Shown here: piece by piece, positions 54,248 to 62,330 of the stretch | Layout: each line of letters starts with the position of its first letter | How positions within the stretch are numbered: the stretch's first letter is position 1 | NCBI RefSeq assembly: GCF_000515255.1 | Contig: NZ_KI911559.1 | Coordinates: 344,149 to 408,148 of the forward strand | Length of the DNA stretch: 64,000 nt | Source of the DNA: Rhodovibrio salinarum DSM 9154 | Lineage (GTDB): Bacteria > Pseudomonadota > Alphaproteobacteria > Kiloniellales > Rhodovibrionaceae | Direction: 5' to 3' | Made by a program: the position numbers and the translations under genes | The notes under the pieces: generated by a model | Seen by the model: the letters and a program-made list of their open reading frames with translations, nothing else | What the model was told of the DNA's origin: nothing | Database searches by the model: none

Positions 54248-55453
54248 TTATGCCGGTGCCGTCCGTGACAGCCGCAGGCTGAGCAACAGGCTTAGGGCGA
54301 GCGCGGCGGCGGTGATCGTGCCCAGGATCGGGGCGGCCAAAGTCCATCCGCCGGTCAGCTCGAATGCTTCGGCCAGCAGGATCGGGCCGGCCAGAACGCC
54401 GGTATTGCGCCCGGTCATCAGGATGCCGAAGGCACGCGCGTTCGCCTGGCCCCGCCCGGCGATCCGGCTGGGGGCGGCGAACAGGCAGGTCGGCACGATG
54501 CCGGCCCCGATGCCGTAGAGCCCGAGGGTCAGCGCCCCGAACGCGTCCGCGCCGGCGAATGGCACCAGCCCCCAGGTTGCTGCCTGTAGGCCAAGCCCGA
54601 TCACCAGCAGCCGGCCGATCGGGATGCCTCGCTGCAACAGCCGTCCGGTCGCCAGGATCGACGGCAGCATGATGGCGATCGGCACGGCATAGCCGAGCAG
54701 GGCGCTGTCCATATCAAGACCGAAATCGACCAGGGCCTGCGGCAGCCAGGTCATGTAGGCGAAATACTGCCCCGACCAGAGCATAAAAACGGCCGCCGCG
54801 AGGGCGAGAGACAGACCCTGCGTGCGCTCCAGCCGTTGATCGCTTCGTGTCGGTTTATCAGTCTCTCCTTGCTGGCCGCCCAGGTCGATACCGCCACGCA
54901 GACGCAAGGCCAGCAGCCACAGGGCCAAGGCCCCGGTCAGCAGCAGACCGAGCCACCACAGGCCGGACCAGCCGGTCAGATGGAAAGCCGGGCCTGCGGC
55001 TCCGACCGCGACCAGCTGACCGACCGGAATCCAGGCCGCGGTCGCAGCGACCACGAGCGGCAGCGCCTTTTCACTGGCGTTGGCGTTGGCCAGCACGGGC
55101 CCGGCAATGGCCAGCACGGTGAACGCGACCCCTTCGATCAGCCGGCCCGCCAGCACGCTCGCCCCCGATTGCGGCAGGACCAGTGTGAGGGCAACGCCCG
55201 CTGTCATCAGCGCCAGCGCGGCTGCGACCGGCATGCCCGCGCCGCGGCGCGCAATCGTCCGTCCGAGCAACAGCGAGAGCAGCAATCCGGCGACCGCGTA
55301 GGCGGACATGAACCCGCCAGCCAGCCGCGAATCATAGCTGTAAGCCTCCAGCATCAAGGGCAGGGCGGGGGGCATCTTGAACTGCTGGAACGCGGCGTAG
55401 CAGGCGATGGTCAGGCCAAAGGCGATGCCGGTCCAGTTGCTGCGTTCGGTCAT
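54248..55453 (-). CDS. Major facilitator superfamily transporter
   Basis: A 401-residue inner-membrane protein with about 12 hydrophobic helices and a polar cytoplasmic loop midway (GETDKPTRSDQRLERTQG). LLGRTIARRGAG resembles the MFS loop 2-3 motif. No substrate is suggested. I chose the ATG at 55453, which gives a short cytoplasmic N-terminus before the first helix. It is convergent with the response-regulator gene and is followed on the opposite strand by a methyltransferase gene. Confidence 0.9.
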   Translation of the reverse strand: MTERSNWTGIAFGLTIACYAAFQQFKMPPALPLMLEAYSYDSRLAGGFMSAYAVAGLLLSLLLGRTIARRGAGMPVAAALALMTAGVALTLVLPQSGASVLAGRLIEGVAFTVLAIAGPVLANANASEKALPLVVAATAAWIPVGQLVAVGAAGPAFHLTGWSGLWWLGLLLTGALALWLLALRLRGGIDLGGQQGETDKPTRSDQRLERTQGLSLALAAAVFMLWSGQYFAYMTWLPQALVDFGLDMDSALLGYAVPIAIMLPSILATGRLLQRGIPIGRLLVIGLGLQAATWGLVPFAGADAFGALTLGLYGIGAGIVPTCLFAAPSRIAGRGQANARAFGILMTGRNTGVLAGPILLAEAFELTGGWTLAAPILGTITAAALALSLLLSLRLSRTAPA

Positions 55454-55599
55454 TGCATATCCGGAACGGAAACGGGCTGGGAGCACGTGGCTCCGCGAGA
55501 CATACATGCCCGTCGCGGGATCGTCACTGCCGCGACCGCCGGTCGGCATGGCAGGATGGCGTGCGCGATCTCCTGATGAAGTCCGCCCCGAGAGGTTCC

Positions 55600-56463
55600 A
55601 TGACCGCTGCCCGCCCTACCTTGCGCCGCCTGATTTTCGGCCTGTCCACCGTGCTTGGCCTGAAGGCGCGTGGGATTTTCATCCCCTATCGCCATGCCGA
55701 CCGCCTGCCTGAGCCTGGACGCCGCGACGCCTATCCCCAGCAAGGCGAGCTGTTGCGCGGGCGAGAGCCGGCGATGCGCGGCTGGCTGGATACGCTGGAT
55801 GGGCTCGACACCGAACTGCGCGCGATTCCCGAGACGGGCGGTCCGCCCGAGCCACGCTGGCGCCAGGGCTGGTTCGCGCCACTGGATGCGGCGATGGCCT
55901 ACACGGTCGTGCGCACGCGCAAGCCCCGGCGGATCGTCGAGGTCGGGTCTGGCCATTCAACCCGCTTCCTGGCGCGGGCGGCGCGCGATGGCGGGCTGGA
56001 AACGCAGATCACCTGCATCGACCCGGCGCCCCGCGCGACCCTGGAAGGACAACCGGTTCACTTCCGTCAGGAAACGCTGCAGGAGGCCGGGTTGGCGGCC
56101 GTCGCGGAGCTGCTGCCGGGCGATCTGCTGTTTATCGATTCCAGCCACGTGCTGGCGCCAGGCAGCGACGTCGATCTGGTGCTGACCCAACTGCTGGCGC
56201 ACCTGCCGCAAGGCGCGCTGGTGCATCTGCACGACATCTTCCTGCCGGACGACTATCCAGCCGATTGGGCCTGGCGCGGCTACAACGAGCAGTCCGGGAT
56301 TGCGCCGATCCTTACATCCGGCTGGCGTGTGCTGTTCGCCAGCCACTACGCGGCCACCCGGATGACGGACCGGGTTCAGGCCGGCACGGTTGGCCGCTTG
56401 CCGACGGAGTCCGAGGCGATTCCCAGCAGCCTGTGGCTGGAGAAGACAGCGGGCCGGCTGTAG
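55600..56463 (+). CDS. Class I SAM methyltransferase (methyltransferase_24 type)
   Basis: A 287-residue protein. The SAM motif is VEVGSGHSTRFLARAA, the acidic loop is CIDPAPRATLEG and motif post-I includes DLLFIDSSHVL; HLHDIFLPDDYP follows. The pattern fits enzymes acting on saccharides or surface polymers. I chose the ATG at 55600 with GAGAGG upstream; an ATG at 55576 is possible. It is convergent with the NnrU gene (11 nt apart). Confidence 0.82.
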   Translation: MTAARPTLRRLIFGLSTVLGLKARGIFIPYRHADRLPEPGRRDAYPQQGELLRGREPAMRGWLDTLDGLDTELRAIPETGGPPEPRWRQGWFAPLDAAMAYTVVRTRKPRRIVEVGSGHSTRFLARAARDGGLETQITCIDPAPRATLEGQPVHFRQETLQEAGLAAVAELLPGDLLFIDSSHVLAPGSDVDLVLTQLLAHLPQGALVHLHDIFLPDDYPADWAWRGYNEQSGIAPILTSGWRVLFASHYAATRMTDRVQAGTVGRLPTESEAIPSSLWLEKTAGRL

Positions 56464-56474
56464 CGGTCTTGTTC

Positions 56475-57182
56475 TCAGTGCGGCGGCAGGGCGCTGACCC
56501 CGATCAGCCAGGGGTGCAGATGCATCACCGCGGCATAGACCGCCAAGCCCAGGACCGGTCGCCACAGCCCCAGACCCTTCCAGTCCATGCGGGTCCGCCG
56601 GGCGATCAGGGCGGCGAACGGGACCAGGCTGGTGGTGAGCTGGATCGGCCCCCAGCCGGCGCCCATCTGGCGCTGGCGCTTGAGGTCGATGTGCACCATC
56701 CCGCCCACCGACAGGATCAGCAGGCCGGCGAACACCACCATCGATGCCGCGTCGCCGTTCACGCACAGATGGGAGAAGGCCCACAGCGTCGTGCCCCACA
56801 GGAAGGGGTGGCGGGTGATCCGCAGGATGCCGGGCGCCGGATCTTCCGGCCCCAGATCGGCCGCGCGCTGGTCGCCGCCGACCAGGGTCGGGCTGCGCGT
56901 GGTCACGCCCGCGACCACCAGGATTGCCGCGAGCGCGTTCAGCACCGTCGGAATCCAATAAAGCTCGATCGGCGGATACCAGACCGGGATTGCCGGGGCG
57001 GTGCCGTAGGCCAGGACCAGCCACAACAGCGCACCGGTCATCGCCAGCGAATAGACGGTGGTGAACCCCTGCGCGCCCAGGAAGCGCACCGCGGGATCCC
57101 GCAGCGCCTGGCTGGACAGCAGGAAGTGACCGCCGACGAAGAACACCGTGGCGGCGAACAGGGCGTCGAGGGTTCCGAACAT
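56475..57182 (-). CDS. NnrU-family integral membrane protein
   Basis: A 235-residue protein with about six hydrophobic helices. The NnrU signature is visible: FFVGGHFLLSS at the N-terminus and RITRHPFLWGTTLWAFSHL with conserved His and Arg. NnrU proteins occur in denitrifiers and are related to the plant Z-ISO carotene isomerase; the bacterial role is unclear. No nitrite or nitric-oxide reductase genes are nearby, so a denitrification link is not supported here. Confidence 0.85.
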   Translation of the reverse strand: MFGTLDALFAATVFFVGGHFLLSSQALRDPAVRFLGAQGFTTVYSLAMTGALLWLVLAYGTAPAIPVWYPPIELYWIPTVLNALAAILVVAGVTTRSPTLVGGDQRAADLGPEDPAPGILRITRHPFLWGTTLWAFSHLCVNGDAASMVVFAGLLILSVGGMVHIDLKRQRQMGAGWGPIQLTTSLVPFAALIARRTRMDWKGLGLWRPVLGLAVYAAVMHLHPWLIGVSALPPH

Positions 57183-57333
57183 CGTGGCGGTAGGGCTTTC
57201 CGAAGTGGATCCTGGGCGATGGCGCGGCGCGCGGGCAGGGGCGCGCCCGGTCTTGTGGCGCCGGGCGGAACCGTGCGACAAGCCGGGCCGCCGCCGCAAG
57301 CCCGGCGACCCTTGATCAGGACCTTTTGCCGCG

Positions 57334-57714
57334 ATGACCGACCAAAACGACCCTTCCAACGAGCCCAGCGCCGCGCCCGGCGCGGAGGACCCAAACCGCC
57401 CGAAACGTACCGAGGATAGCGATCCCCTGGCGGGCGAGATCCTGCGCCTGATCGAGCAGCGCGGGCCCGGCAAGTCGATCTGCCCCAGCGAGGTCGCGCG
57501 GTCGTTCGCGGAGGAACGCCGCAAGCCGACCGATCCGCCGGACCTCTGGCGCAAGTACCTGCCGGCGGTGCGTCAGCAGGCCAAGAACCTCGCCCGCCAG
57601 GGGCGCATCTCGATCCTGCGCAAAGGCAAGCCGGTCGATCCGACGGTGCCGGTCAAGGGTGTGGTCCGGCTTAGCCTGCCGGTCGAGGCGGAGGAGCGCG
57701 GCGACGACAGCTGA
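57334..57714 (+). CDS. DUF3253 family protein
   Basis: A 126-residue protein with the DUF3253 core: RGPGKSICPSEVARSF, WRKYLPAVRQQAKNLARQG and ILRKGKPVDP. This is a small winged-helix-like domain of unknown function, possibly nucleic-acid binding by fold resemblance (inference). A disordered acidic N-terminus precedes the core. It is convergent with folD. Confidence 0.85.
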   Translation: MTDQNDPSNEPSAAPGAEDPNRPKRTEDSDPLAGEILRLIEQRGPGKSICPSEVARSFAEERRKPTDPPDLWRKYLPAVRQQAKNLARQGRISILRKGKPVDPTVPVKGVVRLSLPVEAEERGDDS

Positions 57715-57746
57715 TCTGCCGCGCCGCGTCTATATGAGGGTGGCTG

Positions 57747-58685
57747 TTAAACCGTCGGCTCGGCGATACCGTGGGCGCGGCAGCAGGCGGTGACGGTGTT
57801 GGCGAGCAGCACGGCGATCGTCATCGGGCCGACACCGCCCGGCACGGGTGTGATCGCCCCCGCGACCTGCTTGGCGCTGTCGAAGTCGACGTCGCCCACC
57901 AGCGGGCCCTTCTCGCCCTCGCGCTCGGGTGGCAGGCGGTTGATGCCGACGTCGATCACCGTCGCGCCCGGCTTGATCCAGTCGCCCGGAACCATGCGCG
58001 TGCGCCCGACCGCGGCGACCAGGATATCCGCGTTCCGGCAGACGGCCGCGAGGTCCTTGGTCTTGGAGTGCGCGATCGTGACCGTGCAGTTGCGCGCCAG
58101 CAGCAACTGGCTCATCGGCTTGCCGACGATGTTGGAACGGCCGAGCACCACCGCGTTCAGTCCGGTCAGGTCGCCTAACTGATCTTCCAGCAGCATCAGG
58201 CAGCCCATCGGCGTGCAGGGGACCAGCGCGCGGTCGAGTTGGCCGCGGCTCAGCAACCCGGCATTGACGACATGGAAGCCGTCGACGTCTTTCGCCGGAT
58301 CGATCGCCGCCAGCACCTTTTCGGAATCGATCTGATCGGGCAGGGGGAGCTGCACCAGGATGCCGTGGACGTTCGGGTCGGCGTTTAGCTGATGCACGAG
58401 GTCCAGCAGGGTCTGCTCGTCGGTGTCGATCGGCAGGCGATGCTGGAACGACTGCATGCCGACCTCGCCGGTCTTCTTCGCCTTCATGTTGACGTAGACC
58501 TGACTGGCCGCGTCCTCGCCCACCAGCACGACCGCAAGGCCCGGCTGGATGCCGTGCTGGTCACGCAGCTGTTCGACTTGCCGGCCGACGCGGGCCCGCA
58601 CGTCGGCGGCATAGGCCTTGCCGTCGATCAGTTGGGCGCTCTCGCCTTGGGACTGCGCCGTCTCGGACGCGCGTGCCTGGGTCAT
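57747..58685 (-). CDS. folD: Bifunctional methylene-THF dehydrogenase/methenyl-THF cyclohydrolase
   Basis: Interconverts 5,10-methylene-, methenyl- and 10-formyl-THF using NADP in one-carbon metabolism. The catalytic Tyr/Lys segment is [17 protein letters not shown], the substrate region [10 protein letters not shown], and the Rossmann part [15 protein letters not shown]; the C-terminal [17 protein letters not shown] is the classic signature. Length 312 with an acidic N-terminus. Confidence 0.97.
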   Translation of the reverse strand: MTQARASETAQSQGESAQLIDGKAYAADVRARVGRQVEQLRDQHGIQPGLAVVLVGEDAASQVYVNMKAKKTGEVGMQSFQHRLPIDTDEQTLLDLVHQLNADPNVHGILVQLPLPDQIDSEKVLAAIDPAKDVDGFHVVNAGLLSRGQLDRALVPCTPMGCLMLLEDQLGDLTGLNAVVLGRSNIVGKPMSQLLLARNCTVTIAHSKTKDLAAVCRNADILVAAVGRTRMVPGDWIKPGATVIDVGINRLPPEREGEKGPLVGDVDFDSAKQVAGAITPVPGGVGPMTIAVLLANTVTACCRAHGIAEPTV

Positions 58686-58800
58686 GAGATGATCTCTCCA
58701 CTGCCCGTTATCGGTTTGCTGATGCGGAACTGTGCCGGCGCGACGGGTCGCCGCACCCGCCCGAAACCGCCATCGAACCCTTTCGGACCGACGTTGGCGC

Positions 58801-59136
58801 TCACCCGTCTTGTCCCCCGGGCGGCAGCTCCGCCGCCAGGCGCGCGGCCAGGGTATCCGGATCGCCGGCCAGATGCAGGCGCTTGCGCCGCGCGCCCGCG
58901 CCGGCCGTGAGCGTCACGGCCGACTTGGCCAGCCCCCAGCGTTTGGCGAGCAGCTTGATCAGCGCTTGGTTGGCCTTGCCGTCGGCGGGTGGCGCCTTGA
59001 TCCGCACCCGCAGCACAGGCGCCCCGTCGGCCTGCTGTTCGATCCCATCGACCCGATCGGCCTTGGCGCCTGGGGTAACCTGCAGGTCAACGCTCAGGCC
59101 GTCGGCGACCACGCGCCAGGGGTGGGGATCGGCCAT
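58801..59136 (-). CDS. DUF167/YggU-family protein
   Basis: A 111-residue protein of the small YggU/DUF167 fold: [44 protein letters not shown] and [18 protein letters not shown]. Function unknown. It precedes folD and follows yggT with 18 nt between, a combination often seen in alphaproteobacteria. Confidence 0.92.
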   Translation of the reverse strand: MADPHPWRVVADGLSVDLQVTPGAKADRVDGIEQQADGAPVLRVRIKAPPADGKANQALIKLLAKRWGLAKSAVTLTAGAGARRKRLHLAGDPDTLAARLAAELPPGGQDG

Positions 59137-59154
59137 CTTGCGTGCGGGGGCGAC

Positions 59155-59475
59155 CTACATGCCGCCCATGCCGCCGCCGGCCATCATTTCGTAGCGCAGA
59201 TTGGCCAGCACCCGCTGCACGAAGAACAGGCCCAGGATCAGGATGATCGGTGAGATGTCGATGCCGCCCAGGTTGGGCATGATGTTGCGGATCGGCCGCA
59301 ACGCGGGTTCCGTGACCCGGCCCAGGAAATCCAGGACGGTGTAGACGAAGCGGTTGGTCGTGTTGATCACGTCGAAGGCGATCAGCCAGCTCAGGATGGC
59401 GGAGATGATGATCGCCCAGATGTAGAGATCGATCGCGACGATGATGATCTCGATCAGCGGGCCCAGGATGACCAT
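59155..59475 (-). CDS. YggT-family membrane protein
   Basis: A 106-residue protein with two membrane helices (VILGPLIEIIIVAIDLYIWAI and PIILILGLFFVQRVLANL), separated by FLGRVTEPALRPIRNIMPNLGGIDISP, diagnostic of YggT. Members are implicated in envelope or cell-division processes; the role is not settled. It ends in Met/Gly residues. I chose the ATG at 59475; an upstream in-frame start would add a basic 26-residue leader. Confidence 0.92.
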   Translation of the reverse strand: MVILGPLIEIIIVAIDLYIWAIIISAILSWLIAFDVINTTNRFVYTVLDFLGRVTEPALRPIRNIMPNLGGIDISPIILILGLFFVQRVLANLRYEMMAGGGMGGM

Positions 59476-59851
59476 GAAGGGGCTGCCTCTCGGGAGCTTG
59501 GGAATGGAGAGCCGGACGGCTCTAGCGGCGGTGTTGCGCGGGGTGCGCCGCACGCCCGGCGTGCGACCAACCCAAAAGCCGGCGACAATCTAGTCGCCGC
59601 CGAAAGGCGAGACAAGCGCGGGCTCGATGCCGTGGCGATGCCGAAATGTACGGCGATTGATGTTGCGGGAGCGGTCAGCGCAAATCGCCCCTTGATCCGC
59701 CGGGGCCGGATTTGCATGCTCCGCGCCCGACAGCCCGCCGTCCCAGCATCGGTGGGCGTTATCCGACCCTTGTGTCCAAGCCCAACGCAGGCTACATGGG
59801 GGTGCGCCGAAGATGGTGGGCGGTTTTTCGCCCTACACGGCGCGACAGCGT
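59476..59851. other. 376-nt gap between yggT and tRNA-Ala
   Basis: No protein gene is convincing. It holds the yggT promoter side, a CGGCGAC/GTCGCCG dyad around 59580-59600, and a weak promoter candidate for the tRNA (TTGTGT at 59770-59775, CTACAT at 59792-59797, 16-nt spacer). Confidence 0.45.
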
Positions 59852-59927
59852 GGGGCCGTAGCTCAGCTGGGAGAGCGCTAGAATCGCACTCTAGAGGTCG
59901 CGGGTTCGAGTCCCGCCGGCTCCACCA
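59852..59927 (+). tRNA. tRNA-Ala, anticodon CGC (encoded CCA end)
   Basis: The 76-nt sequence folds as a standard cloverleaf: acceptor GGGGCCG/CGGCTCC with the G3:U70 pair that identifies alanine tRNAs, D stem GCTC/GAGC, anticodon stem CTAGA/TCTAG, T stem GCGGG/CCCGC, and an encoded CCA. The anticodon loop ATCGCAC places CGC at 59885-59887, so it reads the codon GCG, common in a high-GC genome. Confidence 0.95.
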
Positions 59928-60034
59928 ATTTCCCCGCTTCCGTTTACCCGAAAAGCTGCTTTGAGTGCGTGAGACGGCGGGACGGCCGATCCTCCTTAGG
60001 TATGGATGCGATCCGGCTCAAATTCGCGCGCGGG

Positions 60035-60559
60035 TCAGTTGCGCTCGAGCGCTTGCGCGTACGCGCCCTTCGTTTCGGCATCGAAACAGCAGAAAATCAC
60101 CTTTTCCGGCTGCTCCATTTCGCCAAGCACGCTGCGCACCGTGTCGACCGCGATCTGGGTGGCGCGCTCCAGTGGGAAGCCGTAGGCGCCGGTCGAGATC
60201 GCCGGGAAGGCGACGGTGCGGGCGTCGTGCTCCGCCGCGCGCTTGAGCGAACTGCGGTAGGCCTGGGCGAGCGTTTCGTCCTCGCCCGCGGTGCCGCCGG
60301 ACCAGACCGGGCCTACGGTATGTACGATGTGCTTGGCGGGCAACTTGAAGCCGGGCGTGACCACCGCCTGGCCGGGGGCGCAGCCGCCGATCTTCCGGCA
60401 GGCGTCCTTCAGCTCGGGGCCGGCGGCGCGGTGGATCGCGCCATCGACCCCACCGCCGCCGGCGAGCTGCTTGTTCGCCGCGTTGACGATGGCGTCGACT
60501 TCAAGCTGCGTGATGTCGCCCTGAGTGACCTCGATGCGCGCATCCACGCTGTCGCTCAT
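60035..60559 (-). CDS. Macrodomain protein, O-acetyl-ADP-ribose deacetylase (YmdB-like)
   Basis: A 174-residue macrodomain: DAIVNAANKQLAGGGGVDGAIHRAAG with the catalytic Asn/Asp residues, PGQAVVTPGFKLPAKHIVHTVG, and AFPAISTGAYGFP. Such proteins hydrolyse O-acetyl-ADP-ribose and may remove mono-ADP-ribose from proteins. The start at 60559 is the standard N-terminus. It lies 107 nt after the tRNA on the opposite strand. Confidence 0.93.
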   Translation of the reverse strand: MSDSVDARIEVTQGDITQLEVDAIVNAANKQLAGGGGVDGAIHRAAGPELKDACRKIGGCAPGQAVVTPGFKLPAKHIVHTVGPVWSGGTAGEDETLAQAYRSSLKRAAEHDARTVAFPAISTGAYGFPLERATQIAVDTVRSVLGEMEQPEKVIFCCFDAETKGAYAQALERN

Positions 60560-60607
60560 GATTGCTGCCTCCGCTTTCGACCTTGCGGTCAGGGACGGAA
60601 GCCGCGC

Positions 60608-62035
60608 TCACCGCGGGACGTTGGACGCGGTTCCCTGGCCGGTTGGTTCTTCTGCTTCTGTCGGGCTCGCCGCCTGGCCGTGCGGGCTGCGGTGAATCAC
60701 CCAGAGCGCGAGTGCGATCGCCGGCAGGCCGATCGCAGCCGCGATCAGGAAGAAGTCGACATACCCATGGGTGTCCACCACGATGCCGCCGAAGCCGCCC
60801 ATGAACTTCCCCGGCAGGGTCATCAGCGAGGAAAACAGGGCGTACTGCGTGGCCGTGTAGGCGGTCGATGTCAGGGACGAGAGGTACGCGACGAACACCG
60901 CCCCGGCAAGTCCACCAGCCAGGTTGTCCGCGCTGATCGTCAGGGTCAGCAGCCGGATGTCGGGGCCGAGCTGGGCCATCAGCGCGAACAGCAGGTTGGT
61001 GAGCGCGACCAGCGTGGCGCCGATCACCAGCGGCCGCAGCACGCCCAGCCGCGCCACCAGGATGCCGCCCAGGAAGGCGCCCACAATCGTCATGGCGAAG
61101 CCGAACACCTTGGTGATGCTCGCGATCTCGGTCTTGGTGAAGCCAAGGTCGATGTAGAAGGGGTTCGCCATCACCGCCATGGTGAGGTCGGACAAGCGAT
61201 AGAGCGCGACGAACGCCAGGATCATCAGCGCCGCCTTGCCGTAGCGGCCGAAGAAGTCGAGGAACGGACAGGCAACCGCACTGTAGAGCCAGGCAAGCGC
61301 ACGCCGGAGCGTTTCCGGCAGGCGCGCCGCCATCAGCCGGTCGGGCAGGCGTTCGCCGAGTTCGGCGGCGCGGTCGGTCCGCTTCTCCGGCTCCCGGATC
61401 ACCAGCACGGTTGCGATGCCGACCCCCATGCAGGCGGCCATCGCGGTATAGGCGGCCGGCCAGGAGACGAACTCCGCGAGGTAGAGCGCGCCCGCGCCGG
61501 CGACCAGGAGCGCCAGGCGGTAGCCTAGGACGTAGGCCGCGGCCATCGCACCCTGCACCGCGCGCTGCACCGCCTCGATCCGGTAGGCGTCGATCGCGAC
61601 GTCCTGGGTGGCGGAGAAGAAGGCGATCAGCACCGCAACGACCGCCAGTCGCGGAATGTCGGTGCTGGGATCGCTCGCCGCCACCGCAAGGAGTCCGGCG
61701 GCCACGCCCATTTGCCCCAGCAGCATCCAGCTGCGCCGCGGGCCCAACAGTCGGGTCAGAAGCGGCAACCGCATCCGGTCGACCACCGGCGCCCAGATCA
61801 CCTTCACCGAGAACATGATCCCGGTCCAGGAGAAGAAGCCGATCGTGGTCGCGGCCACCCCGGCCTCACGCAGCCAGGTGGACAGGGTGGCGAAGATCAA
61901 GAGGTACGGCAGCCCGGCGGAAAAGCCCAGGAACAGCAGTCCGGCGACGCGCGGGTGCAGATAGACCCGGGCGGCCTGAATCCAGCTTCCCAGACGGCTG
62001 GGCGTGTCCGTCGGCGACCCGCCGGGCGCACTCAT
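60608..62035 (-). CDS. ampG: AmpG-family muropeptide MFS permease
   Basis: A 475-residue inner-membrane transporter: 12 or more hydrophobic helices, with FLGFSAGLPYLLIFATLSTWLRE, ATTIGFFSWTGIMFSVKVIWAPVVDRM and FFSATQDVAIDAYRIE (the AmpG pattern). It brings GlcNAc-anhydroMurNAc peptides from peptidoglycan turnover back into the cytoplasm, linking to the lytic transglycosylase MltA at 22 kb in cell-wall recycling. It has the same orientation as the macrodomain gene 48 nt downstream. Confidence 0.88.
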   Translation of the reverse strand: MSAPGGSPTDTPSRLGSWIQAARVYLHPRVAGLLFLGFSAGLPYLLIFATLSTWLREAGVAATTIGFFSWTGIMFSVKVIWAPVVDRMRLPLLTRLLGPRRSWMLLGQMGVAAGLLAVAASDPSTDIPRLAVVAVLIAFFSATQDVAIDAYRIEAVQRAVQGAMAAAYVLGYRLALLVAGAGALYLAEFVSWPAAYTAMAACMGVGIATVLVIREPEKRTDRAAELGERLPDRLMAARLPETLRRALAWLYSAVACPFLDFFGRYGKAALMILAFVALYRLSDLTMAVMANPFYIDLGFTKTEIASITKVFGFAMTIVGAFLGGILVARLGVLRPLVIGATLVALTNLLFALMAQLGPDIRLLTLTISADNLAGGLAGAVFVAYLSSLTSTAYTATQYALFSSLMTLPGKFMGGFGGIVVDTHGYVDFFLIAAAIGLPAIALALWVIHRSPHGQAASPTEAEEPTGQGTASNVPR

Positions 62036-62214
62036 CGACCGCGATCCCTTCCTCGGTAGCGCGGCTGGTATACCCCTTCCGGCGCCACCTAGGCCATTGC
62101 CAGCGTTGTGACGGTATTAAGGCGCGCAGTCTGTGCCGAAGAGGGCCCGGTTGGTCCCCTGCGTCTTCTGTTGGCGCAGAGACGATTCGCAATCACGGCT
62201 GGACCGCTTGAACG

Positions 62215-62267
62215 AAAAGAAGGGGCATGAAAGCGCCGCCGTAGAACGGTCGCCTTCATGCCCCTTC
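62215..62267 (-). terminator. Intrinsic terminator downstream of typA
   Basis: On the minus strand GAAGGGGCATGAA and TTCATGCCCCTTC form a perfect 13-bp stem (plus-strand arms 62219-62231 and 62255-62267), followed by TTTTC. It has a 23-nt loop. It lies between typA and ampG and most likely ends the typA transcript. Confidence 0.85.
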
Positions 62268-62288
62268 GCGTTTTTCATGCCTGCTTTT

Positions 62289-62308
62289 GTGATGCGGATC
62301 CGCATCAC
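62289..62308. other. Perfect 20-bp palindrome between typA and its terminator
   Basis: GTGATGCGGATCCGCATCAC is an exact palindrome with no spacer, 22 nt from the typA stop. It may form a mRNA-end hairpin or be a protein-binding site. Confidence 0.7.
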
Positions 62309-62330
62309 CAGCAGCATGGAAAAGCCGCAG

